From Catenovulum sp052056295 (lineage in GTDB: Bacteria; Pseudomonadota; Gammaproteobacteria; Enterobacterales; Alteromonadaceae): 64,000 nt of DNA. Shown here piece after piece: positions 9,021-16,281 of the stretch. Within the stretch, counting starts at the first letter, position 1. Each line of letters opens with the position of its first letter. Under the pieces are notes generated by a model that did no database searches, was not told the origin of the DNA, and worked only from the letters and a program-made list of their open reading frames with translations. Both the position numbers and the translations under genes were made by a program. The DNA is taken from NCBI RefSeq assembly GCF_052056295.1, contig NZ_CP182493.1:2790001-2854000 (forward strand). The letters run 5' to 3'.

Positions 9021-10115
9021 ATGTCGGTTACTAGTCATACACCATATATGCAGGCTGCAAGTGTTAAGCAGCAGGTGCAGGCCTGTCAGCTTATTTTAGG
9101 TAACTCAAATAAACGCTTTTCTGGCGTAACCTCAACCATGTTGGAAACAGCCAGTGTGCAAAACGGCCAAATAGCTTTATGTGTATTGGGCAAAAGTCAT
9201 GTGCCTAGTTCTTTATTGACTATCAGTTTTTGGCAAGCTGTGAAATGGTTTAGGCAAGCCCCCGAAAACTCTGCTGTGCGTGTTTTTCATGCTAGGCGTA
9301 ATGATGAAATGATCCAAGCTTTGCTTCTCAAATACTTGTTTGGCATCAAACTAAAAATACTCTTCACCTCAACCGCCCAGCGGCAGCATTCTGAATTTAC
9401 CCGTTGGTTAATGGCTAAAATGGACTGTGTTATATCTACTAACTCAGCAGCCGCCAGTTATTTGCCATTTGAAGTTGCTGAAATTATTCCACATGGGGTT
9501 GATTGTAAAAAATTTACGCCAGTTATTGATAGGGCAGAATTACGCGAGCAACTCGGTCGCCCAAGGTTGCATATGGCGGGTATTTTTGGCCGAGTGCGTC
9601 GGCAAAAAGGTGTGCATTTGTTTGTTGAATCCTGCATTCAAACCTGCGAAAAAGTGCCTGATTTTCAAGCCATTATTTGTGGGGCAATTGATGACCAAGA
9701 ATATGTTAGTCAGTTGCAGCAAAAAATCTCGTCGGCAAAATTGTCGCATCGCATTAAGTTTCTAGGTGAGCAAGTATTTACTGATGTGGTTAAGTGGATG
9801 CAAGCTTGCGACATTATTTGTGCTTTAAGTGAAAACGAAGGGTTTGGTTTAACTGTATTGGAAGCTATGAGTTGTGGCGCGGCCGTTATTGCAACTAAAG
9901 CGGGCGCTTGGCCGGATATTATTCATTCAGGCGAAAATGGTTTATTGGTAGAAGTAAACGACCAAACTGCGATATCCAATGCATTACACATGCTCGCCGC
10001 CCGGCCAGAACAACGTATGGCATTAGGTTGCCGAGCACATCAAACCATTATTAATCAATATGGTGTTGAAACCGAAGCGCTCAAACTCTGTGAGCTTTAT
10101 CAAAATTTACTCTAA
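9021..10115 (+). CDS. GT4-family glycosyltransferase
   Basis: 364-residue GT-B enzyme. The N-terminal half contains QLILGNSNKRFSGVTSTML and VRVFHARRNDEMIQALLLKYLFG. The donor domain starts near HMAGIFGRVRRQKGVHLFVE, and SENEGFGLTVLEAMSCGAAVIATKAGAW is the EX7E motif. It resembles LPS core or O-chain mannosyl/galactosyltransferases of the GT4 type. It is divergent from the other GT4 gene (about 120 bp apart) and is the first of a plus-strand run with a methyltransferase-fold gene, a GT2 gene and the second waaA. The sugar specificity is unknown. Confidence 0.9.
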   Translation: MSVTSHTPYMQAASVKQQVQACQLILGNSNKRFSGVTSTMLETASVQNGQIALCVLGKSHVPSSLLTISFWQAVKWFRQAPENSAVRVFHARRNDEMIQALLLKYLFGIKLKILFTSTAQRQHSEFTRWLMAKMDCVISTNSAAASYLPFEVAEIIPHGVDCKKFTPVIDRAELREQLGRPRLHMAGIFGRVRRQKGVHLFVESCIQTCEKVPDFQAIICGAIDDQEYVSQLQQKISSAKLSHRIKFLGEQVFTDVVKWMQACDIICALSENEGFGLTVLEAMSCGAAVIATKAGAWPDIIHSGENGLLVEVNDQTAISNALHMLAARPEQRMALGCRAHQTIINQYGVETEALKLCELYQNLL

Positions 10116-10135
10116 CAAATAACAAAAGGACTTTT

Positions 10136-10861
10136 ATGAAAATTCAACAGCTTGTTAAACAACCACTGCGTTTTGCTCAATCTAAGTATTATCAGCATCA
10201 ACTACCCAATGCTGAGTTAGGTGGTAAAGCTTGGTTAATTGGCAGTGAATTAAAGTATGGTGGTATTCAAACTGGTGTACCGCGTATCAAAGTGTCTCCA
10301 CACGATAAAAGAAGCAAAGTTCAACTGCAAAAAGGTGGCATGATAGGTGGTGATCGTATGCTGCATCATGGCTACGCTTCTATGTACGCCAAGTATCTGA
10401 AAAATTATCTTGGTCGCGACAATTTGCTGTTAGTAGAAATTGGTATCTTAAAAGGTAATGGTTTGGCCATGTGGTGCGATTTGTTTAAATCTGCACGTAT
10501 TATGGGATTTGATATTGATTTAAGCCATACGCTAAACAATATGGACAACTTGAAAGCTTTAGGCGCTTTCAAAAGTCAGCAGCCAGAGTTAAATGAGTTT
10601 GACCAGTATGCAGACAATCAAACTTATTTGGGCAGTTTGTTAGACGGGCAAAAAATTAATATTTGTATTGATGACGGTTGCCACACAGATGAAGCAATAT
10701 TGCAAACTTTGCATAGTGTATTGCCCCATTTAGCCGACGATGCTGTGTACATTATAGAAGACAACCGCTATGCGCATATCAAGATTGCCGAGCAGTTCCC
10801 TATGTTTGAAATAGCGCACAAAGGGCAATTAACTGTACTAACTTTTAAAAAAGCTAACTAA
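10136..10861 (+). CDS. Predicted class I SAM methyltransferase-fold protein
   Basis: 241 residues. The core LLLVEIGILKGNGLAMWCDLFKSARIMGFDID looks like motif I of a Rossmann methyltransferase, with the acidic end of strand 2 (GFDID). INICIDDGCHTDEAILQTL and AVYIIEDNRY resemble the later motifs of macrocin-O-methyltransferase-like and Methyltransf_24 proteins, which act on sugar hydroxyls. The N-terminal ~90 residues (GGMIGGDRMLHHGY) are unassigned. A good ribosome site (AAAGGA) precedes the ATG, 20 nt after the GT4 stop. In an LPS-core locus it may methylate a core sugar, but this is inference. The IDDGCHTD stretch could bind metal. Confidence 0.65.
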   Translation: MKIQQLVKQPLRFAQSKYYQHQLPNAELGGKAWLIGSELKYGGIQTGVPRIKVSPHDKRSKVQLQKGGMIGGDRMLHHGYASMYAKYLKNYLGRDNLLLVEIGILKGNGLAMWCDLFKSARIMGFDIDLSHTLNNMDNLKALGAFKSQQPELNEFDQYADNQTYLGSLLDGQKINICIDDGCHTDEAILQTLHSVLPHLADDAVYIIEDNRYAHIKIAEQFPMFEIAHKGQLTVLTFKKAN

Positions 10862-10929
10862 CACATAGAATCAATTAGCTTGCCAATCAATATTCTATGT
10901 TAGACTATTTTCAATTTCGGCAAGCTAAC
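10857..10929 (+). promoter_or_regulatory. Interleaved inverted repeats in a gene leader (possible pseudoknot)
   Basis: Two inverted repeats interlock between the methyltransferase-fold gene and the GT2 gene. CTAACACATAGAAT (10858-10871) pairs with ATTCTATGTTAG (10892-10903) with a 2-nt bulge. TTAGCTTGCC (10875-10884) pairs exactly with GGCAAGCTAA (10919-10928). Because the halves alternate, both can form together only as a pseudoknot; otherwise they compete. The second repeat ends 9 nt before the next ATG, which has no clear ribosome-binding site. Confidence 0.5.
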
Positions 10930-10937
10930 TTTTCTTT

Positions 10938-11843
10938 ATGATTGAAACTAAAACTTATCCGCATTCTAAATATAATAAATTTTTCACTCAGCTATTTCGT
11001 TTAGTCATCAAACATATAGTGCCGGTATCATTTTTTCGAAAATCATTACCTAAGATTGCAGAGCGCCAAGCGAAAACCGGCAAACTTTCGTTAGAAATGG
11101 TTAGCCATTGTTGGCAATATTCGAATATGCTGATTTATCAACTAAGTTCGTTTGTGAATCATCCGCCAAAAGAACTCGATTTAACTGTTACTGTGTTTTA
11201 TTCAGAAGAAGACACAGCAACTAAAAAAACTTTAGATTTATTCTCGACCATTAGTGTGCCTAATGTCAGTTGGAATTGGGTTGCCTGTGATAAACATCAA
11301 TTATTCCGCCGTGGTATTGGCCGTAATCAAGCTGCGTTATCAACCAAAGCGGATTGGGTGTGGTTTACGGATTGTGACATTATTTTTCATGAAAATTGTT
11401 TAGACTCGCTAGCTCAACAACTGCAAGGCAAAACTGATACTTTATATTTTCCGAAAGCGATTCAAGTTACCGATATGCTTGAAGAAAACGATCCTATGTT
11501 GCAAGCGGATGCTGAGCCTAAAGTAGTTGAAATTGATACTAGCTCATTTAAATCGCACGCACGTAGTAAAGCTATTGGCCCTTACCAAATTGTCCATGGT
11601 GATGTTGCGCGTAAAATTGGTTACTGCGATAACATTCGAATTTTTCAAACTGAGTCTGATCGTTGGCGCAAAACTTATGAAGATACCGCTTTTCGTTGGT
11701 TGGTCGGCTCTGATGGTATTGCGATTGATATCGACGGTGTTTTTCAAATTCGCCATATCAAAAAAGGTCGCTACGCTGAAAACAGCGCTATGTCTGATAT
11801 TCGGATCGCCACCCGTAAAGTACAAAAGAAAGTGGTTAAATAG
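10938..11843 (+). CDS. GT2-like glycosyltransferase
   Basis: 301-residue protein of GT-A fold. ELDLTVTVFYSEEDT is an unusual first strand. ADWVWFTDCDIIFHENCLDSL carries the metal-binding DxD (DCD) and is flanked by RGIGRNQAALSTKADW, as in GT2 enzymes where the nucleotide-sugar site is formed. The C-terminal part (EDTAFRWLVG, then QIRHIKKGRY) resembles GT2 acceptor-domain motifs. It lies between the methyltransferase-fold gene and waaA copy 2, all on the plus strand with gaps of 45-76 nt. It probably adds a core sugar; donor and linkage are unknown. A structured leader precedes the start. Confidence 0.8.
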   Translation: MIETKTYPHSKYNKFFTQLFRLVIKHIVPVSFFRKSLPKIAERQAKTGKLSLEMVSHCWQYSNMLIYQLSSFVNHPPKELDLTVTVFYSEEDTATKKTLDLFSTISVPNVSWNWVACDKHQLFRRGIGRNQAALSTKADWVWFTDCDIIFHENCLDSLAQQLQGKTDTLYFPKAIQVTDMLEENDPMLQADAEPKVVEIDTSSFKSHARSKAIGPYQIVHGDVARKIGYCDNIRIFQTESDRWRKTYEDTAFRWLVGSDGIAIDIDGVFQIRHIKKGRYAENSAMSDIRIATRKVQKKVVK

Positions 11844-11888
11844 TTAACCAGAGTTCAGGTTAGTTTTTAGGATATAAAACAATAACCA

Positions 11889-13157
11889 ATGCGGATTATT
11901 TACTCATTAATTTGGTGGTTGTTACTGCCAATTATCTTGGTGTATTTTGGCTGGCGCGCTATTGGCGACAGCCGCTACCGCAGTGGATTAATGCAGCGTT
12001 TTGCTTTTTACCCTGCCGGATTAAAAGATAAAGTACAGGGCTGTATTCATATTCATTGTGCGTCAATGGGTGAAGTAAACGCAGCCGCACCTTTGATCAA
12101 AGCATTAAAACAAGCCCATCCTCACCGCATTTTTGTTGTTACTACTTCAACGCCGACAGGGGCTGAGCAAGTTAATCGGTTATTTGCTGACGATGTTATT
12201 CATGTACTCGCACCGCTCGACGGCTTTTTTTCAAGCTGGCGTTTCGCCCGTTATTTTAAACCACAAACTTCTATTTTTACCGAAGTAGAGTTATGGCCGA
12301 ATTGGATACTGGCACTGAAAAATCAGCATACTAAGTTGTTTTTGGTGAATGCCCGATTGTCTAAAGGTTCATGTGCTCGTTATTGGCAGTTTAGGAGTTT
12401 GTTTTTGCCGGTATTTCGTTGTTTCGACAAAATTTGTGCGCAAAACAAAACTATTGAAAAGCGTTATCAAAGATTTACCCCGAAAGTTGTCACCAGTGGC
12501 AATTTAAAATTTGATGTTAAGTTACCGGATTATTTACCGGAAAAAACCGCCGAATTTTATCAGCAGCATAATTTAAAACGTAAAGTATGGATTGCTGCGA
12601 GTGTGCATCCTGATGAATACCAGCAAGTAATAAGCGCACATCAACAAATATTGCAGCAGCATCCAAATGCGTTATTGATATTGGTTCCACGCCATCCAGA
12701 GCGTTTTGCCGAGGTGGCTCAATATCTTAAACAACAAACTAATTTGGAGTTTGTTAGCCGTAGTAGTTTACAGCCTGTGACTGAATCAACCCATGTTTGG
12801 TTGGTGGATTCTATGGGCGAGTTAATTGCTTTTTACGCTTTGGCGCATATTGCTTATGTTGGTGGGAGTTTAGTTGATGTTGGTGGACACAACCCGCTTG
12901 AACCTGCGGCATTGGCAAAACCTATTTTAATGGGCCCCAATCAAACTAATTGTGCAGATATTTGTGCCCAACTTATCGAAAATGGCGCTTTGCGGGTGGT
13001 GAACAACGCTGATGAAATTGCCCAACAGCTTTTGGCTTGGTTAGCATCTGATACTGAATTGCATCAAGCTGCGTTAGCGGCAACCGATGTGGTTATGTGT
13101 AATCAAGGCGCGGTGCAAAAAACCATGCATGTGATAGAGGGTAAGTTTTCGATTTAA
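11889..13157 (+). CDS. Kdo transferase-like GT30 protein, copy 2
   Basis: 422 residues, the usual WaaA length. The N-terminal membrane anchor (IIYSLIWWLLLPIILVYFGWRA) is followed by the catalytic CASMGEVNAAAPLI, TEVELWPNWI, VNARLSKGS, TSGNLKFDVKLP, LVPRHPERF and VGGHNPLEPAA. Both conserved Glu residues of GT30 enzymes are present, so it looks active. It is clearly divergent from copy 1 (for example YRSGLMQRF against YGIRWDERL). It may add a second Kdo, act on a modified acceptor or make a Kdo variant linkage. Which copy is the housekeeping enzyme cannot be decided here. It is last in the plus-strand run before a repeat array. Confidence 0.88.
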   Translation: MRIIYSLIWWLLLPIILVYFGWRAIGDSRYRSGLMQRFAFYPAGLKDKVQGCIHIHCASMGEVNAAAPLIKALKQAHPHRIFVVTTSTPTGAEQVNRLFADDVIHVLAPLDGFFSSWRFARYFKPQTSIFTEVELWPNWILALKNQHTKLFLVNARLSKGSCARYWQFRSLFLPVFRCFDKICAQNKTIEKRYQRFTPKVVTSGNLKFDVKLPDYLPEKTAEFYQQHNLKRKVWIAASVHPDEYQQVISAHQQILQQHPNALLILVPRHPERFAEVAQYLKQQTNLEFVSRSSLQPVTESTHVWLVDSMGELIAFYALAHIAYVGGSLVDVGGHNPLEPAALAKPILMGPNQTNCADICAQLIENGALRVVNNADEIAQQLLAWLASDTELHQAALAATDVVMCNQGAVQKTMHVIEGKFSI

Positions 13158-13160
13158 AAA

Positions 13161-13360
13161 GGATATTCCTCGCATAAGGCATATGGGGTATTTCTCACAT
13201 CTGACTACAAACAACATTAATAGGTGTTTCGTCCTTGAAGCTCCAGCCCTGTCGCCGTCCATGGCTCCACCTCATTCAGCTGCGAAGCGTTGCTTCGGTC
13301 TTCATTCGCCCCTATCTTGTGAAGTTTTGCTCGCAACACGCCCATACACCTCATGCACAC
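13161..13360 (-). repeat. GGA-loop hairpin element A1 (expanded type)
   Basis: The outer arms are the GCATAAGGCATATGGGGTATT side and the side at 13322-13360, which matches the opposite arm of the element at 33319-33451. On the minus strand the interior contains GCCATGGACGGC (loop core CATGGACG, complement of 13256-13263) and TTCAAGGACGAA (core CAAGGACG, complement of 13230-13237), plus a plain GAAGC/GCTTC hairpin. The inner segment matches that of element C4 at 42246-42424, which has different outer arms. Confidence 0.7.
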
Positions 13361-13423
13361 CTGAGTTGCTGCTAGTTCATTGTTGAAGGTGCCTAGTAAA
13401 CATAGCGATAAAAATGTTAGATA

Positions 13424-13534
13424 CAAGTCTGTTTGAATGCTGGTTTTCAAAAACTTCTTTATCAGGGATGATAAAGCAGAGCGCCCACGGATGGGTTTAC
13501 AGCGTTTTTTGAAAATCATGCTTCAAATGGACTT
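13424..13534 (+). repeat. GGA-loop hairpin element A2
   Basis: The outer arms pair across AAGTCTGTTTGAATGCTGG and the segment ending ATGCTTCAAATGGACTT. Inside are hairpin 1 CTTTATCAGGGATGATAAAG (8-bp stem, CAGGGATG at 13463-13470), the linker CAGAGCG, hairpin 2 CCCACGGATGGG (CACGGATG at 13486-13493) and the tail TTTACAGCG. Both loops fit CANGGANG. Confidence 0.85.
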
Positions 13535-13590
13535 AGACAGTGGGAACTTGACGCAACTTTCACAAATCTCTATTAGTTGCTGCAAGGTCG

Positions 13591-13700
13591 CATGGAAATT
13601 CCAAACAGCTCACCAAACGCTTTACACCATCCTTGGTCGCTCCGGAATTATATCCCTATAATTCAAGGTTGGTTCACTTGTTCGCAATTCCCATACTCCC
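13591..13700 (-). repeat. GGA-loop hairpin element A3
   Basis: On the minus strand the outer arm GGGAATTGCGAACAAG pairs with a TGTTTGGAATTTCC-like arm. Hairpin 1 is GAATTATAGGGATATAATTC (perfect 8-bp stem, loop GGGA; 13645-13664). The linker is CGGAGCG. Hairpin 2 is ACCAAGGATGGT (core CAAGGATG; 13628-13635). The tail is AAAGCG. It is a close copy of element C5 at 42481-42581. Confidence 0.8.
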
Positions 13701-13770
13701 ATACATTGATATTGCTGTAAGTTGTGTTTGTGCAGGATTTAATGATTGCAGCGACACCTTAGTTGGTGAT

Positions 13771-13880
13771 GAGTCTGTTTGAATGCTGGTTTTCAAAAAC
13801 TTCTTTATCAGGGATGATAAAGCAGAGCGCCCATGGATGGGTTTACAGCGTTTTTTGAAAACCATGCTTCAAATGGACTT
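13771..13880 (+). repeat. GGA-loop hairpin element A4
   Basis: A near-identical copy of element A2. It has hairpin 1 with CAGGGATG (13809-13816), the CAGAGCG linker and hairpin 2 CCCATGGATGGG (CATGGATG, 13832-13839). Compared with A2 the second loop changes from CGGA to TGGA while the stem is unchanged. Confidence 0.85.
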
Positions 13881-13951
13881 AACTCGTGGGAACTTGAAGC
13901 GACCTACACAAGTGCGCAAGATATAAAGCTGGGCTGAATCTAGAAGTCGGG

Positions 13952-14695
13952 TTACTTCCCTTTACTCATTTGTGATTGATAAGCATGTACTACTGTGTGC
14001 CAATTATGCATATGCCAATTTAGGTGCGGGAATTTGCCTTTTTCTTTTTCAAACGAACGCAATAAACGTTTTAAATTAGCTTGCTGCCATTTTTTATCTT
14101 TAGGCTTAAACTCACCGCGATCAAAATCAATTAACCAAACTTTGCCATCAGCATCCAGCATAATATTGTGAATATTCAAATCAGCGTGGTAAACACCATT
14201 TTGATGGAACTTGGCGATAGTTTTTCCGACGTTTTGCCACTCTTCTGCTTTAAGTGGGCGTTTAAGCAAAATGCCTATTAGATCTGTGGCGTTGTCAATT
14301 AACTGCATAATGATGTCAGCATGATAATGCAATAAATGTCGAGATAACTTGGCTGCAATAGGGGTAGGAACGGGTAAACCTAGCTGCTGCATTTGCAACA
14401 ACATTTCAAACTCTAAAAAAACACGAGACTTTTGTACGCCTAAATAGAAGTAACCATCTTTAGCAAATTTGCCAACCAATCCACCACGGTAATAATGACG
14501 CAGCACATACTTCTGCTGACCTGTTTCAAAAAAATAGGTGATGTTGCGGCCTGTAGATTGACCAATTATCGCGTCTTGCTGATTCCAATGTTCAACATCA
14601 AACCACTCTGGCGTTATCACCAGTTGGGAATCTGGTGGCGCTATTAAATAGCCGGAATTGTCGCTAAAATTTGAGATAGTCGCTAAATATGGCAA
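13952..14695 (-). CDS. kdkA: 3-deoxy-D-manno-octulosonic acid kinase
   Basis: An ATP-dependent kinase that phosphorylates the Kdo residue of Kdo-lipid A. Its eukaryotic-like kinase fold shows GRNITYFFETGQQKYVLRHYYRGG (residues 49-72, nucleotide loop and Lys/Arg region), HADLNIHN at 170-177 (catalytic loop) and DFDRGE at 190-195 (metal-binding Asp). The 247-residue length fits the family. The start is TTG at 14695; a stop lies two codons upstream and no ATG is in frame near it. It is known from species with a single-Kdo core such as Haemophilus and Vibrio. Here it coexists with two WaaA-like genes. It is divergent from gmhB. Confidence 0.9.
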   Translation of the reverse strand: MPYLATISNFSDNSGYLIAPPDSQLVITPEWFDVEHWNQQDAIIGQSTGRNITYFFETGQQKYVLRHYYRGGLVGKFAKDGYFYLGVQKSRVFLEFEMLLQMQQLGLPVPTPIAAKLSRHLLHYHADIIMQLIDNATDLIGILLKRPLKAEEWQNVGKTIAKFHQNGVYHADLNIHNIMLDADGKVWLIDFDRGEFKPKDKKWQQANLKRLLRSFEKEKGKFPHLNWHMHNWHTVVHAYQSQMSKGK

Positions 14696-14785
14696 AATTC
14701 ACTGCTCTTATTATTGTTTTTTGTCAGTATACACGGATAAAAAGCGATAACAAAATATGTGCAACTTTTTACAGGAACCTTCAAA

Positions 14786-15325
14786 TTGTCGCTAAAACCT
14801 GCGTTATTTTTAGATAGAGATGGTGTAATCAATGTTGATACTGGCTACGCGCATCAGATTAGCGAAATAGAATTTTGCGCTGGCATATTTGAATTGTGCC
14901 AACAAGCTAAAGCATTGGGATACGCAATTGTTGTCGTGACTAATCAAGCTGGGGTCGCGCGTGGTTTATATACAGAAGAAGATGTAAAAACATTACATGC
15001 TTGGATGCAAAGTCAATTTGCTGAACATGGCGTTACGATAGATAACTTCTATTATTGTCCACACCATGCAGATTATGGTGGGGTGCAATATCAACACAAC
15101 TGTTTGTGCCGCAAACCTCAACCTGGCATGTTAAAACGTGCAGCGCGTGAACTGCAGTTAGATTTATCGCGTTCGATTATGATAGGTGACAGAATTTCCG
15201 ATATGCAAGCTGCAGAAAGCGCTGGTGTACCCCAGCGAATATTGATATCTGAAGATCGCACTTTGGCACAGGCTCTCCCAGCGACAGGTATCGCCAGTGC
15301 GACTGCACATATTAAGTTAGCGTAA
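14786..15325 (+). CDS. gmhB: D-glycero-beta-D-manno-heptose 1,7-bisphosphate 7-phosphatase
   Basis: A HAD-family phosphatase of the ADP-heptose pathway, which supplies heptose for the LPS core. FLDRDGVINVDTGYAH holds the nucleophile and acid Asp pair, VVTNQAGVARG motif II, and CPHHADYGG with CLCRKPQPGM the zinc-binding Cys/His set typical of GmhB. GDRISDMQAAESAG is motif IV. I place the start at the TTG at 14786, which gives MSLKPALFLDRDG and has AGGA about 9 nt upstream. A GTG at 14759 would add nine residues unlike the family. It fits the neighbouring LPS genes. Confidence 0.9.
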   Translation: MSLKPALFLDRDGVINVDTGYAHQISEIEFCAGIFELCQQAKALGYAIVVVTNQAGVARGLYTEEDVKTLHAWMQSQFAEHGVTIDNFYYCPHHADYGGVQYQHNCLCRKPQPGMLKRAARELQLDLSRSIMIGDRISDMQAAESAGVPQRILISEDRTLAQALPATGIASATAHIKLA

Positions 15326-15355
15326 AGTTATATATGGAAGTTGGAGATAAAAAAG

Positions 15356-15447
15356 AAGCGGTAGACGGTGTGCAATGAGCTAACAAACCGTTTACCGCTT
15401 TCAAGCCACGGAGAAGAGTTAATAACTGTGGGTTAATCATTAACTCT
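15356..15447 (+). terminator. Two hairpins after gmhB
   Basis: AAGCGGTAGACGGT (15356-15369) pairs with ACCGTTTACCGCTT (15387-15400) with one mismatch. AGAGTTAAT (15415-15423) pairs exactly with ATTAACTCT (15439-15447). Neither is followed by a strong T-run, so termination is plausible but not certain. The stretch from 15448 to 15560 shows nothing recognisable. Confidence 0.45.
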
Positions 15448-15561
15448 GTGGACTATATTACTGATTAAATCCACGAATGCAAATGAAAATAATTATCAAT
15501 AGCAAATAAATTTAGAACAAAAGGTAATTAGTGTGTAATTTTTTGTTCTAAATATCGCTTT

Positions 15562-15610
15562 TCACCACATTCACTCCACCTCGATCCATTTTTCACCACT
15601 TTTCAGCCAC
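15562..15610 (-). promoter_or_regulatory. Possible distal MraZ-box cluster
   Basis: On the minus strand, G/ATGG units recur about every 10-11 bp (GTGGCTGAAAA, GTGGTGAAAA, ATGGATCGAG, GTGGAGTGAAT, GTGGTG). The helical spacing and the GTGG core match the boxes MraZ is known to bind upstream of its own operon. Orientation is opposite to the proximal cluster. Binding is inferred. Confidence 0.5.
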
Positions 15611-15669
15611 TTGTCGTTTTTACCTTTAAATACAGGATGTTTAATGGGATCGTTTGCCCAAATTTAGCC

Positions 15670-15698
15670 TTGACAAAACTTTATCTCAATCTCAAACT
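15670..15698 (+). promoter_or_regulatory. Candidate promoter of the mra/dcw cluster
   Basis: A perfect TTGACA at 15670-15675 with a weak CAAACT at 15693-15698 (17-bp spacer). It lies just upstream of the proximal GTGG repeats, an arrangement that would let MraZ repress its own operon. The weak -10 keeps confidence modest. Confidence 0.45.
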
Positions 15699-15706
15699 GT
15701 GCAAAC

Positions 15707-15736
15707 GTGGTGTAAAGTGGGGTAAAGTGGATCAAA
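15707..15736 (+). promoter_or_regulatory. Proximal MraZ-box array
   Basis: Three direct repeats with exact 10-bp period: GTGGTGTAAA, GTGGGGTAAA, GTGGATCAAA. This is the expected form of the MraZ operator (tandem TGG-containing boxes once per helical turn) and lies about 70 bp before mraZ. Confidence 0.75.
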
Positions 15737-15804
15737 TTTTATTAATTTGAATAAACTCACCCATAGAGCAAACAACAACAGTTAATCGAAACAGGTGAAT
15801 TCAA

Positions 15805-16263
15805 GTGTTTAGAGGGGCCAATCCCATCACAATGGATGACAAAGGTCGGATCGCAATTCCGGCCCGTTATCGTGATGAGTTGCTAGAAGATAGCAACGGC
15901 CAAATCGTGTGCACAATTGACATATATTCACCTTGTTTACTCTTGTATCCCATGGCTGAGTGGGAGCAAGTTGAAAAACGCCTGCGTGGATTACGCGATA
16001 ACAACCCAAGCGAGCGTAGATACAAACGTTTAATGTTGGGCAATGCGGTTGATAACGAAATTGATAAAAACGGCCGTTTTAATATCAGCGCAAATTTGCG
16101 TGCGCATGCAGGATTAGAAAAACAATTGATGTTAGTCGGCCAGCTGAACAAATTCGAAATATGGGATTTAGCAGCATGGGAAGCGCGCCAAGCTGAAGAT
16201 ATGGCAATTATCGAGTCTGGTGACTTCGAGTTAACCGACAATTTACAAGACTTTAATTTATAA
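15805..16263 (+). CDS. mraZ: Transcriptional regulator MraZ
   Basis: 152 residues with two AbrB-like MraZ domains. MFRGANPITMDDKGRIAIPARYRDEL is the first and the NEIDKNGRFNISANLRAHAGL region the second. MraZ forms a ring-shaped oligomer that binds tandem GTGG boxes in its own promoter and represses the division and wall operon. Those boxes are visible upstream. The start is GTG, preceded by AGGTGA at a good distance, and the family begins MFRG. It is first in the cluster, 18 nt before rsmH. Confidence 0.96.
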   Translation: MFRGANPITMDDKGRIAIPARYRDELLEDSNGQIVCTIDIYSPCLLLYPMAEWEQVEKRLRGLRDNNPSERRYKRLMLGNAVDNEIDKNGRFNISANLRAHAGLEKQLMLVGQLNKFEIWDLAAWEARQAEDMAIIESGDFELTDNLQDFNL

Positions 16264-16281
16264 CAAAAAATAAGAAATATT

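Larger units (their letters stand above)
13158..13951. repeat. Intergenic repeat array A between convergent genes
   Basis: About 790 bp between waaA copy 2 and kdkA, whose 3' ends face each other. Four hairpin elements lie here (13161-13360, 13424-13534, 13591-13700, 13771-13880). The GGA-loop strands alternate minus, plus, minus, plus. Elements 2 and 4 are near-identical copies 347 bp apart. No convincing gene is present; short open frames across the array only trace the repeats. Confidence 0.85.

Noticed and set aside
13158..13951. Insertion sequence remnants in array A
   Set aside because: Inverted arms look transposon-like, but no transposase fragment or target-site duplication could be seen. 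A non-autonomous mobile element remains possible.
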